A stretch of DNA of 31,368 nt from Gnetum montanum (GCA_015680685.1 MNCI01035869.1:60038-91405); one strand, 5' to 3'; shown: positions 21,684 to 31,368, numbered from the stretch's first letter. Notes: generated by a model not told the origin, from the sequence alone. Numbers and translations: made by a program.

Positions 21684-22287
21684 GTGTGTTTGGGACGTGG
21701 TTTGACAGGCTTTTTTTGTGTTGCGAGTTCGGCGAACAGTACATTGAAACGCAGAGATTCTACCCATCCGTATTAGAATAATTCTTAGGCCTTCTGTTGC
21801 TAATGCCACACCTTGTATCCGTTGAATGTGGTTGGGTTATTATGCCTTCATAATTGCGAGCAATACTCGACCTACTCCGTCATTGGACTAGGACAAAAGA
21901 TTCCCAACTTACGGGACTATAGCCCTAATTATATCTCTGATAATGAGGTCCTATTTATATCTCTGATGAATGAAAGCACAAACACTTTTTGTGGACTAAA
22001 TCAAATTTGTGCTATGTTAACATCATTACAGATCATATTTTTATTCATCAGTGTTAGGTTAATAACGTTGCCATGCTATATCTGAAAAATTACTTAAAAA
22101 CATTTTTTCTGTTCTTAGCATGGTGGAGCTGCATGGAAGCATGTCGTAAGAACTTCCTCTTCAATGCATCCCTTTTCCTCCCATGTAGCTTTTTGAAACG
22201 TGATTTTAACGTGGCTATTCTTCTCTGTCAGAAGAATTAAGACCATTATTGAGTCCATTAAGATTTATCTTGGTCATAGGTGTGGGG
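21684..22287. other. Unclassified intergenic stretch
   Basis: No gene. A short phrase ATATCTCTGAT(A/G)A is repeated at about 21930 and 21957. Nothing further can be supported. Confidence 0.35.
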
Positions 22288-22418
22288 TTGGGGTTTTTTT
22301 TATACTTTGGTTTGCTGTAATGATTTAGTAAATATAGAGTTTTTATAATAGATTGGGGTTTTTTTTATACTTGGTTTGCTGTAATGATTTAGTAAATATA
22401 GAGCTTTTATAATAGATT
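22288..22418. repeat. 65-bp tandem duplication
   Basis: Copies start at 22288 and 22353, each with TTGGGG, a T8 run and TTTGCTGTAATGATTTAG. They differ by one indel (ACTTTGG versus ACTTGG) and one substitution (GAGTTT versus GAGCTT), so the duplication is recent. Confidence 0.9.
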
Positions 22419-23221
22419 CTAATACTGAATTTTGTAAAAACAGGCATTATGGGTCCTTTAAAACCTTTAAAAATTGAAATTGTAAGCTTTGGATTAAAAT
22501 TACTAATTTGAATTAATTCTATTTAAGATTACAGTTTTCAGGAATAGGTTATAATTTTTTTAGTTAAATAATTACTCATATATATACTTGTTAATTTCAT
22601 ATGAATATTTATTGTGGGGCAACATTGTGTGAGTTTTAAGTTCATATTTTTAATATGGAATTTTAATTAGAAGTTAACATTGGCAAATAAGGATACTTTT
22701 GATATAGTTGATAGTGAGCATACTTTTAGTAAAGCACTTAATTGCAATCTATTGATCTAATCAATAATATTAAAATAGTAATGTAATCCTTTATAAAAGT
22801 CTATAAGAGTATCCCACTACCACAAGGTTACTCTATTGTTGCCATATAAGTGTTTTGACCACTACACTATACCATGGGTGCTAGTATCTTGTATCTTGCA
22901 TTTACAAATGGATTCCTTTAACGTAAGACTTTAAATTTTATCATATTTGTGTTTATATTAAAGTAGAAAATGAAAAATTTTAGATTAAGTTCACTAAATA
23001 CATAAAAAATAAAGTTTTTAAAGTTGATTTATATATCTAAAGGTTGAATCTTGGTACCATAGTCATGTGTACTTTAAAAGTTTAATTAATCTTATACTTA
23101 AAAGTTTAACTTTTGCCCTAGGAATCTCAAATTTCAACTTTTGATATGATAATCCCCTTTAATATTAATATTGTTTATATAAACATTTTTTAAAGACTCA
23201 CCTCTAGTAGAATAACCCCTA
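22419..23221. other. AT-rich intergenic stretch
   Basis: Strongly AT-rich with no gene. The minus strand near 22855-22885 has a loose tRNA box-A-like string but no acceptable box B, so no RNA gene is called. Confidence 0.35.
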
Positions 23222-23291
23222 CCAATTATAAGTGTTCTATTTCCTCTACCTTTTTTCCAATTATAAGTGTTCTATTTCCTCTACCTTTTTT
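23222..23291. repeat. Perfect 35-bp tandem duplication
   Basis: CCAATTATAAGTGTTCTAT starts at 23222 and again at 23257; the two 35-bp copies are identical. An inverted TTATAATTGG follows at about 23298. Confidence 0.9.
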
Positions 23292-24200
23292 CATAAAGTT
23301 ATAATTGGCTGTATAGATAAATAAATTAAATTAGTAGTAGGTGTAGTATTACGGATGCGGATCTCTCTCCCCTTTGAAGTTTATAGCATTGTAATTGGCA
23401 ATGATGATACCCAGGTGTTGCTGCATGCCTTTTTGATAGAAATGTAGTTCCTATAATTTGGGGTGGAGTTACTGATGCTCTTTCCTTTCAAATTTATTGC
23501 ACTGTAATTGGGAATATAAATAAACAGGCACACAAGGAAGGCCATTGGTTCGCATCACAGCACAAGTTTTGCAGATAATTCGTTGATGTGGATAAGGGAC
23601 CATCACATATACTCCACACCACCATCACGACAGGTAGTTTGATTTACAAGGATAAGGGCAATGGAGAAAAACAATTGCATATTCTGAGTTCACAGCATGA
23701 TGACAGGCAGTTTGATTATTTATCAAGAGAATAGCAATGATTAAGAAATTGTGCGTCCTCAGCTAAGCTCAAATGCATGTTGAGAGTTGCCCAAGCCGGG
23801 TAATCCCACTGTAAAGCTTGCGGGCTGGACGGGATTAGCAGATGATGACGATGATCATGGTAATGATAAAAACGACTGTCAGTGGCGGTGCTTGTCCTTT
23901 GTTCCTCGTAACAAAGAATCTGGCAAGGCAAAGCAGTCAGTCAGTCCACACAGATGTGAGCAATGAGCCATGCAAAAAGTCAGCCTGCTCCCCCTCCTCC
24001 CTATCATCATCATCATCATCTTATTCTTCTTCTTCTACTAGAAATCACTCACTGACCTCACCATCATCCTGGTCCTCGCCCCAACCCGAGCAATTAAATT
24101 AACCACCCTCTTTCCGTAACAGCATTCACTCGCCTCCTTGTACAATAAATAAAATGCAAATGATGCTGCTGCGGCGGCGGACGTCAAATTCAGATTTAAA
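23292..24200. other. Intergenic region with TCA/TTC microsatellites
   Basis: No gene supported. (ATC/TCA)n and (TTC)n tracts lie at about 24004-24037. CpG content rises from about 23.8 kb. Confidence 0.4.
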
Positions 24201-24690
24201 TCCAGCGGCAGGCTGCGGGCGCCAAGTTTGAATGAGTTTTCCCGCCAAGCGCGCTTGTTGCCCGTGGGCGGGCAGGCAGGCAGGCGGGCGGGCCCACGCG
24301 AGAATCCAACGAGCGCGGCCAAGCGGGCACTGGGATACGCGGAATGGGCAAAATGGCCGAAATTCGAGGCCCAAACAAAAGGACGCCAAGCGTCCAAAAT
24401 ATGTGATCATAAACAATAACGTACTACAGAAAAACTGAGAGGCGGTTTAGAGATTCCGCGTGCGCTCTTCTCCTTTTTGCTTTGGCTTAGTTCTTTTGGT
24501 TGGGTAGGGTTCCTCGGATTCTTCCTTTGCGGGCGCCAAAAGTCGCGTGGCTTTTCTGGCGCGTCAAATCGGGTGGCATAACGCCAATCTGCAAAGCGGG
24601 GTAATAATTTATGATGGCCATTGAATGATTCTCTGTTCCTCTCATTATTCTTATTTGTTTTTATATAATTTCACATACATTACATTACAT
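24201..24690 (+). promoter_or_regulatory. CpG-rich candidate promoter with E2F consensus sites
   Basis: TTTCCCGC at 24238-24245 and GCGCCAAA at 24533-24540 (reverse of TTTGGCGC) both fit the TTTSSCGC E2F consensus exactly. A near match GGCGCCAAG lies at 24218-24226 and a GGCGCG-containing string near 24557. TATATAA at 24662-24668 could direct a plus-strand start near 24.69 kb. No downstream coding exon is recognised. A gene could have its coding part beyond a long intron, or have been lost to repeat insertion. The orientation is uncertain. Confidence 0.35.
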
Positions 24691-25670
24691 AGGTGTTTGG
24701 GTCATCACAGGAAAGAGACCAACGGAATGATTATACACGTGGGCATGCACATGGCTGTGGCGGTTGGCATGCATGGATGGGATGGGGGTGGGGGCACATG
24801 GCATGGCATACGGATGACTGCATCTGGAATTGTGAATGGATGGATGAGCAGTGATGATGATGATGATGAGGCAAGGCATGTGTCATGCAAAAGCCGCGTT
24901 TTTGAGCAGAGACGTAGGATGGAGCCTTGGATTCTTGGCTACTTCATCTTCTGCCATTTTGTCGAGTCCACTACACTCACTCACTCAGTCACTGGTAATA
25001 CGATTGTTGCGGACCGTTTATGGCATTGTTGTTGTTGCTGCTGCGGTTGGTCATTAAGATTGCTCTGTCTGTCTGTCTGTTCCTCTCTTTTTCTTCCTCG
25101 TGTGTGTGTTGTTGATGAGTCCGTCGTCCCTGTTATAAGTCTGCCGTCGCGTGGCCAAACGCGTGCCATTGCATTTATATGTGATTTATTTGTCATTTTA
25201 CTTGACTAAGGTTTCTCCCTGTCTACCTACCGAGCATGACCATTTGGTTGTGAAGTTGGGAGGGCGTTTGACATTTATCCCTGTCCGTCCCTCCCTCGTT
25301 CAAAGTCGACGTGGAGGAAAGAAAGGGGCAGATTCTGGTGTCCTAACTGGAGTCGAGTTTCAGTTCAAGTTGCGGGGCAGCGTGGCTTGAACCTGTAACG
25401 TCATTGTCGTTTAGTGGCTGTGGCTTTCCTGTTTGCCACTGCAGATGGGAGGAAACGGCATGGGCATTTAGCCAACAAGAGGAGTACGCGGTTCAACGGT
25501 TTTTTGTTCACCAAGACCCTCCTCACAAATGCTTTAACCCCCCACACACACACGTAACCTTTTATGTACCAAACTTGGACTTGGGCATCTTTAAACTATT
25601 TGAAAATAGTTGCCCTTTACCATTTAAGGCTAATACTTTATTGCCAAAGAAACAGTTTTATAGGATGTCC
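24691..25670. other. CpG-rich stretch with microsatellites, no recognised gene
   Basis: Contains ATGGCATG-rich sequence (24740-24812), a GAT run (24851-24868), GTT (25027-25036) and GTCT (about 25066-25079) repeats. The longest open frame here (24625-25209) gets poly-Asp and poly-Cys runs from these microsatellites and is not convincing. Confidence 0.4.
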
Positions 25671-25862
25671 AAATCAGAATTAGGTAACTATGTATATCTT
25701 AAGATCTGTAGCCAACATAATACTTTTGTTGAACTTAAGTACAATGTAACCCTGTGTCAAATTTATAAATCAAAATTAGGTAACTATGTATATCTTAAGA
25801 TCTGTAGCCAACGTAATACTTTTGTTGAACTTATGTACAATATAACCATGCGTCAAATCTAT
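25671..25862. repeat. 96-bp tandem duplication
   Basis: Copies start at 25671 and 25767, each with AATTAGGTAACTATGTATATC. I count seven substitutions between them. The unit is a multiple of three, so the surrounding open frame (25404-25937) stays open. Six of the seven changes would alter amino acids, which argues against coding constraint. Confidence 0.85.
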
Positions 25863-25899
25863 ATACCAACTGATACAGAATATAAGTGGGATATTACAA

Positions 25900-26055
25900 T
25901 TTCAAATTTGAGGGTTGTTGGAACCCGAAATAATTGAAACATAGGTACACCCCAAGATATATAGAAGCTTATAACTCAACATTGCCCACCAAAATCAAAC
26001 CCATAACTTAGAGTTTCCAAATCAAGAGTCTTACCACTAGGCTAACACCTCATTA
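25900..26055 (-). repeat. tRNA-derived SINE-like or tRNA pseudogene fragment
   Basis: On the minus strand TAGCCTAGTGGT (26033-26044) matches the RNA polymerase III box A. GGTTTGATTTT (25991-26001) matches box B (GGTTCGANNCC) apart from deamination-type changes. The 31-base gap between the boxes is right for a tRNA. The full tRNA fold is not preserved. The 3' body and exact ends are not resolved. Confidence 0.55.
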
Positions 26056-26852
26056 TTTACAATTCTAAATTTGATTAATTTGTGCCAAATGTTACCTAGA
26101 ACACTTGGTAATTTTCTTAATGATGTTTTTAAAATTCATGGCTTGTATATTTTTATTGTTTGACAACCAAATGTTGTGATGAACAAATATGTTGACTATG
26201 TACTACAAATGACATTGAAGATAAACATTGTATAAGGTTATCACTAAAATTTAATTACATCATCCAAAGTGATAAAGATGCCAAATCTGTACATAAAGAT
26301 CAAAGCTTAGACCATACACATCCAATTCATTGTCTAAGGTTTTAAATAACCATAAAATATCAATCCTAGCAAAATCTTCATGTTCATCATATTCTGAAGT
26401 ACATCCAAAGCAATTTTTTCCACATCCAATACCATTACAACTTGCAACATTTGCATAAAATGCCAAAAAGAGTCAACATTCTATTTGATAGAGAAAGCTA
26501 AACCTCCTAGGCCTTGTAAAACAAGATCAAGAATTGGATAATACTAGCATCAAAGTTAACTCCACAAAAAGGTTATCTTATTGATGAATTATGAGCCAAT
26601 AATTGATGATATCACATAGGTATCCATCTTAAATACTAGTATAACTATAGAACTCATACTATCCAACTATTAAACTATAAAGCTAATACCACATGCATTT
26701 CAATACTAATATCAATGAAATAACAACCTAGCATAAACCCTGCAATAATCCTAATACTCATACATCTTAAATTAGTATCATTAATTATCTCTAGGATAAC
26801 TTGCATAATTAAAGTATAGCAATCTTAATAAAAAACTATAGTCCTAAAGCCT
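26056..26852. other. AT-rich intergenic stretch
   Basis: No gene or named repeat. Many short ACTA/AATAC words occur, but there is no clear periodicity. Confidence 0.35.
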
Positions 26853-27085
26853 AAAGTACACATCATGAATCATAATCCAAAAGGCAAACCACACATCACA
26901 AATTATAATTCTAAAGCAGAAACACATATCATAGATTGGTCCAAAAGCCAAAAACACACATCCTAGATTGGTCCTAAAGTTGTAAAACATATTGTAAATT
27001 GTAATGACTAGCATTCTAAAGCCATAGCACATATCACAAACTAAGGTCATAAAGCCATGTCACATATCATGGATTAAGACAATAC
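26853..27085. repeat. Degenerate 33-bp tandem repeat, seven units
   Basis: Units begin with AAAG(C/G/T) at 26853, 26880, 26913, 26944, 26976, 27018 and 27051. They continue with a variant of CACATATCA and a variant of GATTGGTC. Spacing is 27-42 bases, most often 31-33. The minus-strand frame across it is merely periodic. Confidence 0.65.
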
Positions 27086-27188
27086 CCAAAACTTCCTTTT
27101 GATGTAACCATCATCTTCAAAATTAGTTCCAAAACTTATAGTTATCATGATTGTTCACACCATAAGATAATATTAACATAAACGACTT

Positions 27189-27829
27189 TGATGGGTATCC
27201 CCTACATCCAACCATATATTCACTAGCGATTCAGTCAAATTTTGTAGACTTAGTTTCCTAAGTTTACCTATAGTTCCAAAGAGTGAATTGTGGAGTTGTA
27301 CAATCATTGTCTTTCTAACTCTGTGTGCTATTTGTATGTATGGTTAAATGTGAGTTAAGGCACATGATGTATATTTTTATAAGTATTTGTATTATATTAT
27401 TATCTTAACAGCTAGATGAGTGAATGAAGATTTAACAATTAACTATCTAACAAATCATCTAATTTAGTAACTAACTATCCTAATGTAAAGTAATTGCTCC
27501 CACTTGTCATATGCACCTTAAACTAGTATTTATGTTATTGGATTACTAATTGGCTATTACTGGGCATACCAAATATCCACTAGTGGGATTACCAAGTGCA
27601 ATACATTATGCTTGAAGTGGTCATACTTACATATTTATGGTTAATTGCATTAATTATTTAAAGCCATAAATGTAAATTTCATGAAAAGTAAACTGTTAAA
27701 TGTAAAGAGTAAACTAATCTAAGTGTTACAATGGATGGAGGAAATCTCGAATTTATTGCCATTCATACCAACATGTTTAGGTACCTAGGCACTCGAATAA
27801 AGCACTATACAATCTCTTAAATCCACCCT
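27189..27829 (-). mobile_element. Family-A-like LTR fragment (R-U5 part)
   Basis: Read on the minus strand, the part from 27815 leftwards contains CTTTATTCGAGTG, then ATGAATGGCAATAAA and CATTGTAACACTTAG, matching CTTTATTTGAGTG, ATGAATGGTAATAAA and CATTGCAACATATCACTTAG of the family-A LTR. ACTTGGTAATCCCA is shared further on. It ends ATATGGTTGGATGTAGGGGATA then CCATCA at 27189, like the other family-A ends. Its U3 part is missing where the next insertion starts. Confidence 0.5.
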
Positions 27830-28030
27830 TGATGAGCGTCAAAGTGTCGCATCGATGGGCCCCTGTTGATGGGGCTACATTTACATGATGTTGCCCTGTC
27901 AACACAGTACTATAGCAAAATCTATAAATACAATCTCCCAACCATGTTTATGGGCATTATAAATCATAGTAGTAGCCAAACTCTTGTAGTTTTTACATTT
28001 GAAAGTTAAAATATTTTCCCGAGTGCCTAC
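27830..28030 (+). mobile_element. Start of a plus-strand family-A-like LTR
   Basis: Begins TGATGAGCG at 27830 and carries CTATAAATACAATCTCCCAACCATG, then CTCTTGTAGTTT and GAAAGTTA, in the same order as the TATA region and the ATTCTTGCAGTTTG block of the family-A LTR. It is cut at 28030 by the family-B LTR. The rest would lie right of the window. Confidence 0.45.
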
Positions 28031-29841
28031 TGTACTGACCTAAATCGTCGGTGTAAGGCTGGAAGGGAAACAAGCACCGAAAGACTGTTGGGCAGCCATA
28101 GCTGACCCTGCCTTCGCTTGAGGGCAAGCTGGAAAAGGGAACAAAGGCAGAGTGCCTTGGATGGTTTGCACGCAAATCAACCAAGGACTTCCCCGAGCGT
28201 AAGCTACGGCTAGCGCTGGGGTTATCGTGAACGATGTAAACAGGATGCAAATGGAATGCAAATAGCGACACAAAAATGTAAACAGAGCGTACTAAATTAT
28301 AAATAAAGCGCAAACCGAGCTATATTGTAAACAAAGCATAAACCGAAGTAAATAATGTAAATAGGGGGCAATGAAATTTATTGTATTGTTTAATAAAAAT
28401 GTATGCACCAGTCGAAGTGCAGCTGCACGTGTGGATGGCAGGTCAAGCACTAAGCCCCGGGATAATGTCTGAAGTGATGATGCGATAATGTGATGTGATG
28501 AACGTGAGAAATGCCTGGATGCCAATAGTTAGATCTTCCGAACGCCCAAGGGTTACCAGTTCTGTAATTTCTCAGAATTGCCAATGTCTCTGATTTTTGC
28601 CTTCAATCGCCCCCCAATCGCCCCCTGATTTATGTGAATTGACAGGGTATTTATAGGGTTGGGCCGTGCTCCGGCACAGAATTTTAGAATGGAATCAACG
28701 GCTGAGAGATGAGAGGAAAGTGGATCTGGTAACATGTGTCCAATGGACAGTTGTGCTTGGGTTGGATGCATGCTGGCGAGGGTTGGATGTGTGTCGGACA
28801 GTTGTGCATGAGTTGGATGTGTGTCGGTAAGCTACGTTCTTGACCAGGTACATTGCATTTTACAATTCATGGGTTATTCGAGCCCATGAAAGTACATTTA
28901 ATTTAAACATGAGGGCCTAACATGCCCATATATGTCGACTTACAATGAAATGTACAACAAGAGAAATTTGACCCCCGTTTGCGTGAAACTTCTTTGTTTC
29001 TGAGTCTTTCTGAAATTTTCTGAAATGTTCTGAAAGTTGCTGATGCTGGTAATTCTTTGCCATTTTCTGAAACTTTTCTAGAATTTTTCCTGAAACTTTG
29101 ATGAATAGTGTTCGCGCGATGAATAGTGTTCGAGCGTAGGATGAACAGTTTTTGAGCGTGATGTGAATAGTGTTTGAGCGTGAGATGAATAGTGTTTCAC
29201 GCTGTGAATAGTGTTTTACGTTGATGATTAGTGTTTTATGCATCTTACGCTCTGCAGCGTAATCAGCCGAAAACACCTCATTTAAGGCCTGAATCTTGAT
29301 TTTCTGGAAGTTGCTAATGCTAAGGATCTTCTGCCATTTTTCTGAAACTTTTCTAGAATTTTCTGAAACTGTGATGAATAGTGTTTGCGCGATGAATAGT
29401 GTTTTACGCTGATGAATAGTGTTTTACGCATCTTACGCTCTATAGCGTAATAAAATGTAGCTACAGCGTAATCAGCCGAAAACACCTCTTTTAAGGCTCG
29501 AATCTTGATTTTCTGAAGGCTGGGAACCGCTGGGGACCTTGGCAAAGGTCATGGGGGGTCCTTGTGCTTGATTTTTGGCTTGTTTTGACTCATTTTTGGG
29601 GCCCCAAACATTGGTGACACTAATCCTTACGCGGTGCAGCGTAAACACAACGCGAGCACATTGTACTTAGCCAAAATTCCACTTTTTGACCTTAAAATGG
29701 ATGATTCTTGATACCGAGACTTGTCATCGTGATTTGTGGGCACCCGAGAGACCTTGCTTGCTCCATGGTGGGCTGCTTTAAGCCATTTCAGAGACTTTGA
29801 AGTTGTTTGGAAGTGTTGCCAAAAATTTTTATGGTGTTTCA
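28031..29841 (-). mobile_element. Family B 3' LTR of a minus-strand element
   Basis: On the minus strand it starts TGAAACACCATAAAAATTT at 29841 and ends GTACA at 28031, the same termini as the solo LTR at 2787-4394. The last 200 bases are clearly homologous. A TATA box (TATAAATA on the minus strand, plus 28649-28656) marks the LTR promoter. A polypurine tract AACAAAGAGGGG lies just upstream (plus 29842-29858), so this is a 3' LTR with its interior to the right. No matching target duplication is seen across 28031/29841, as expected for one end of a longer element. Confidence 0.8.
29032..29520 (-). repeat. Internal duplication and GAATAGTGTT minisatellite in family B LTR
   Basis: A block containing CTGAAACTTTTCTAGAATTTT occurs near 29068 and 29342, and CAGCGTAATCAGCCGAAAAC near 29257 and 29465, so a segment of about 200-280 bases is duplicated. 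Inside it, units of about 18-22 bases with GATGAATAGTGTT followed by a GCGTG/ACGC-type word recur seven times at 29101-29240 and three times at 29373-29430. Confidence 0.75.
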
Positions 29842-30997
29842 TTGGCCCCTCTTTGTTGACGCTTGGAGGAATCCACCCAAGAGGCGTCGACAAAGAAGTG
29901 CAAAACACCATGAACAACAAAGCATCAAACATTAACCATTAGCCCTTGGCCGGATATTATCGCACCGTTTTCAGAAGTACATGGGACTGAGGGAATGTGG
30001 TTCAAGATGCAAGGGAATCGATTGTAACCAGGGAGGAAGCTAGGAGGTTAAGGGCTATGATTGTTGCTAGGATTTTATGGGAGGGGAATGCTCTCTTATG
30101 CACAAGTTATGTCATTGGTCCTTGTCAACAGTCGATTTTTTTTAGCAGACTCGGAACCAAGAGCTAGGAGGTGCATTCTTTGGAGAAACGAGACTCTTAT
30201 AGAGTATTTGCGGGGCCCGTTGTAAACAGCCAAAGCCACGCAATGATGTGCAACATGGTCTCTTTGAGACACAAGTGTAACTATTTTTTTTAAGACAATT
30301 GTCTTCTCGCCTAGGGCTTGTATGAGAATGGCCAATAGTCTTTTGTTTATGATGTCAACGGGGTCTTGAAGACCTTTTCCGTTCATTTTGCTCTTTGACC
30401 ATTTTTTATGTTTTTTTTTCTTGTTCTTTTTGGTCTTTTTGAAAGAGCTTGCTTTTTGTGCCATGCTCGTGTTTGAGCACTTGCATTTTGCATCATGTAC
30501 TATGTATTGTGTTTTGCATCGCAACTGCTTAGAGAGCTATAGTGTGCAACAGTGTATCAAGATTTTTGAGATGAGTGGAATGTATCAAGGGGGATGTAAT
30601 TGAATAGGCTAAGGGGGCATGATTGGGAAATGGGGGATGCATCGGGAATCGAGAATGTACTTATGAACGGATTGATTAACCCAGTTATGTGCGTCAGGAA
30701 AAATGTGATACCTTGTCGTTATGATGAAGTGCATCTATGCATGAACGCCTCAAAAGTATCATCCTGCAAACACAACTCCAAGAAGACAAGAAAACCACAA
30801 ATGAAACAATCAGCTAAACACTTTAAACAAGGAGATGGAGTCACCACGTGCAACTTTCAAAGCAAATAGAATCATGAACAACATCAGTTTCATTAGGCCC
30901 CATGGGATGAATCGTGCAATAAGTCTATGTGGAACAGGAACAACCAACTGCAACAACATGTCTTTTCCAATTTTGCCTGGTCATCAATGGTGTTGCT
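29842..30997 (-). mobile_element. Interior of the family B element upstream of the 3' LTR
   Basis: Begins (minus-strand order, nearest the LTR) with the polypurine tract, preceded by GGATTCCTCCAAGCGTCAAC. A minus-strand frame at 30096-30524 (142 codons) has a Lys-rich stretch and no recognised domain. It may be a fragment of an element ORF or chance. No reverse transcriptase or integrase is visible in this part. Confidence 0.5.
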
Positions 30998-31368
30998 AGT
31001 TTATAGTCTTAGCAGACTGTCGTGGATTAGTTTCACGTCATAACCCCTTGGACGGTGCCAGTTTAGCGTTGTAGCGGACGGTGCATTGCTAGTTTATAGT
31101 CATGGCGGACTATGAAGAGGCAAACTAGTTTATAGTCTTAGTGGACTCTGGATGCTAGTTTCATGTCATGGCGGACAGATGTAGCAGTTTAATGTCATAC
31201 CGGACAGAACTCTGTGGTATCAGTTTTAAGTCATGATTTAGGACTGTTCTGTGGTATCAGTTTTAAGTCATGATCCAGGACTGTTTTGTGGTATCAGTTT
31301 TAAGTCATGATCCAAGACTGTTTTGTGGTATTAGTTTTAAGTCATGATCCAGGACTGTTCTGTGGTAT
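30998..31368. repeat. Tandem repeat of 31-37 bp, eleven units, running off the window
   Basis: Units start at AGTTT at 30998, 31029, 31060, 31091, 31127, 31157, 31186, 31222, 31259, 31296 and 31333. The left units are about 31 bp and diverged (core of the type AGTTTATAGTCATGGCGGAC). The last four are 37 bp and nearly identical (core AGTTTTAAGTCATGATCCAG). The array lies in the interior of the minus-strand family-B element and is cut by the window edge. Confidence 0.85.

Noticed and set aside
22855-22885. Possible tRNA box A on the minus strand (TAGTGTAGTGGT)
   Set aside because: One box-A mismatch and no acceptable box B at the right distance; no cloverleaf can be drawn.
23842-24102. Ser-rich 86-codon frame
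   Set aside because: The Ser run is the translation of a (TCA/TTC)n microsatellite.
24625-25209. Longest open frame in the window, 194 codons
   Set aside because: Its runs of Asp and Cys come directly from GAT and TGT/TGC microsatellites, no domain is recognisable, and the ATG precedes the TATA box that would be needed to transcribe it.
25404-25937. 177-codon open frame with an internal 32-residue repeat
   Set aside because: The repeat is a DNA tandem duplication with mostly amino-acid-changing differences. It has no known domain, and its end lies in SINE-like sequence.
30096-30524. Lys-rich 142-codon minus-strand frame
   Set aside because: Not annotated as a gene: it lies in a retrotransposon interior and the Lys run is the complement of a T-rich tract. 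It could still be an element ORF fragment.

Overview
The window is plant nuclear DNA, most likely from a seed plant with a large genome loaded with old retrotransposons; a gymnosperm is my guess, but the sequence does not settle this. I can support one host gene. Most of the rest is nested, decayed LTR retrotransposon sequence, short tandem duplications and unclassified intergenic DNA. I see no rRNA, intact tRNA, CRISPR array or bacterial gene structure. Most open frames of 60-120 codons are chance frames and are not annotated.

The host gene lies at about 18.2-20.6 kb on the + strand. It encodes a 145-residue SIAMESE-RELATED (SMR) type inhibitor of cyclin-dependent kinases, complete in a single exon (19972-20409). 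A convincing 1.56 kb intron (18403-19961) splits its 5' leader. Upstream are a pyrimidine patch, an E2F-like site and a (GCAT)5 run of overlapping RY motifs. The 5' leader carries a two-codon upstream ORF. CpG dinucleotides are common from about 16.9 to 21.4 kb and again at 23.8-25.5 kb, but nearly absent in the flanking repeats. The second CpG-rich patch has two perfect E2F consensus sites and a TATA box, but no gene that I can recognise.

Left part (1-16.5 kb): a nested stack. The outermost is a minus-strand, Copia-like element (family C) with its 5' LTR at 15117-16456, a tRNA-Met-like primer site at 15105-15116, and a truncated 3' LTR at 2741-4858. A 1608-bp solo LTR (family B, 2787-4394, target duplication GGATC) sits inside that 3' LTR. 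A complete plus-strand Ty3/gypsy-like element (family A, 5565-14255, target duplication GTTAG) sits in the remaining interior. Family A keeps a recognisable integrase C-terminal remnant, and a downstream reading frame full of stops but without an obvious frameshift. A family-A LTR end also lies at 1-218.

Right part (25.5-31.4 kb): a tRNA-derived SINE-like piece, a 33-bp degenerate repeat, then another nest. A minus-strand family-A-like LTR fragment (27189-27829) is interrupted by the start of a plus-strand LTR (27830-28030). That is interrupted in turn by the 3' LTR of a minus-strand family-B element (28031-29841), whose interior runs off the right edge through an 11-unit tandem repeat.

Coordinates of LTRs, duplications and motifs were found by eye. 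Divergence figures are hand counts on short segments. I found no clear new molecular system. The most promising leads are the SMR leader/promoter architecture, the orphan E2F-bearing CpG-rich region and the stop-riddled extra ORF in family A.
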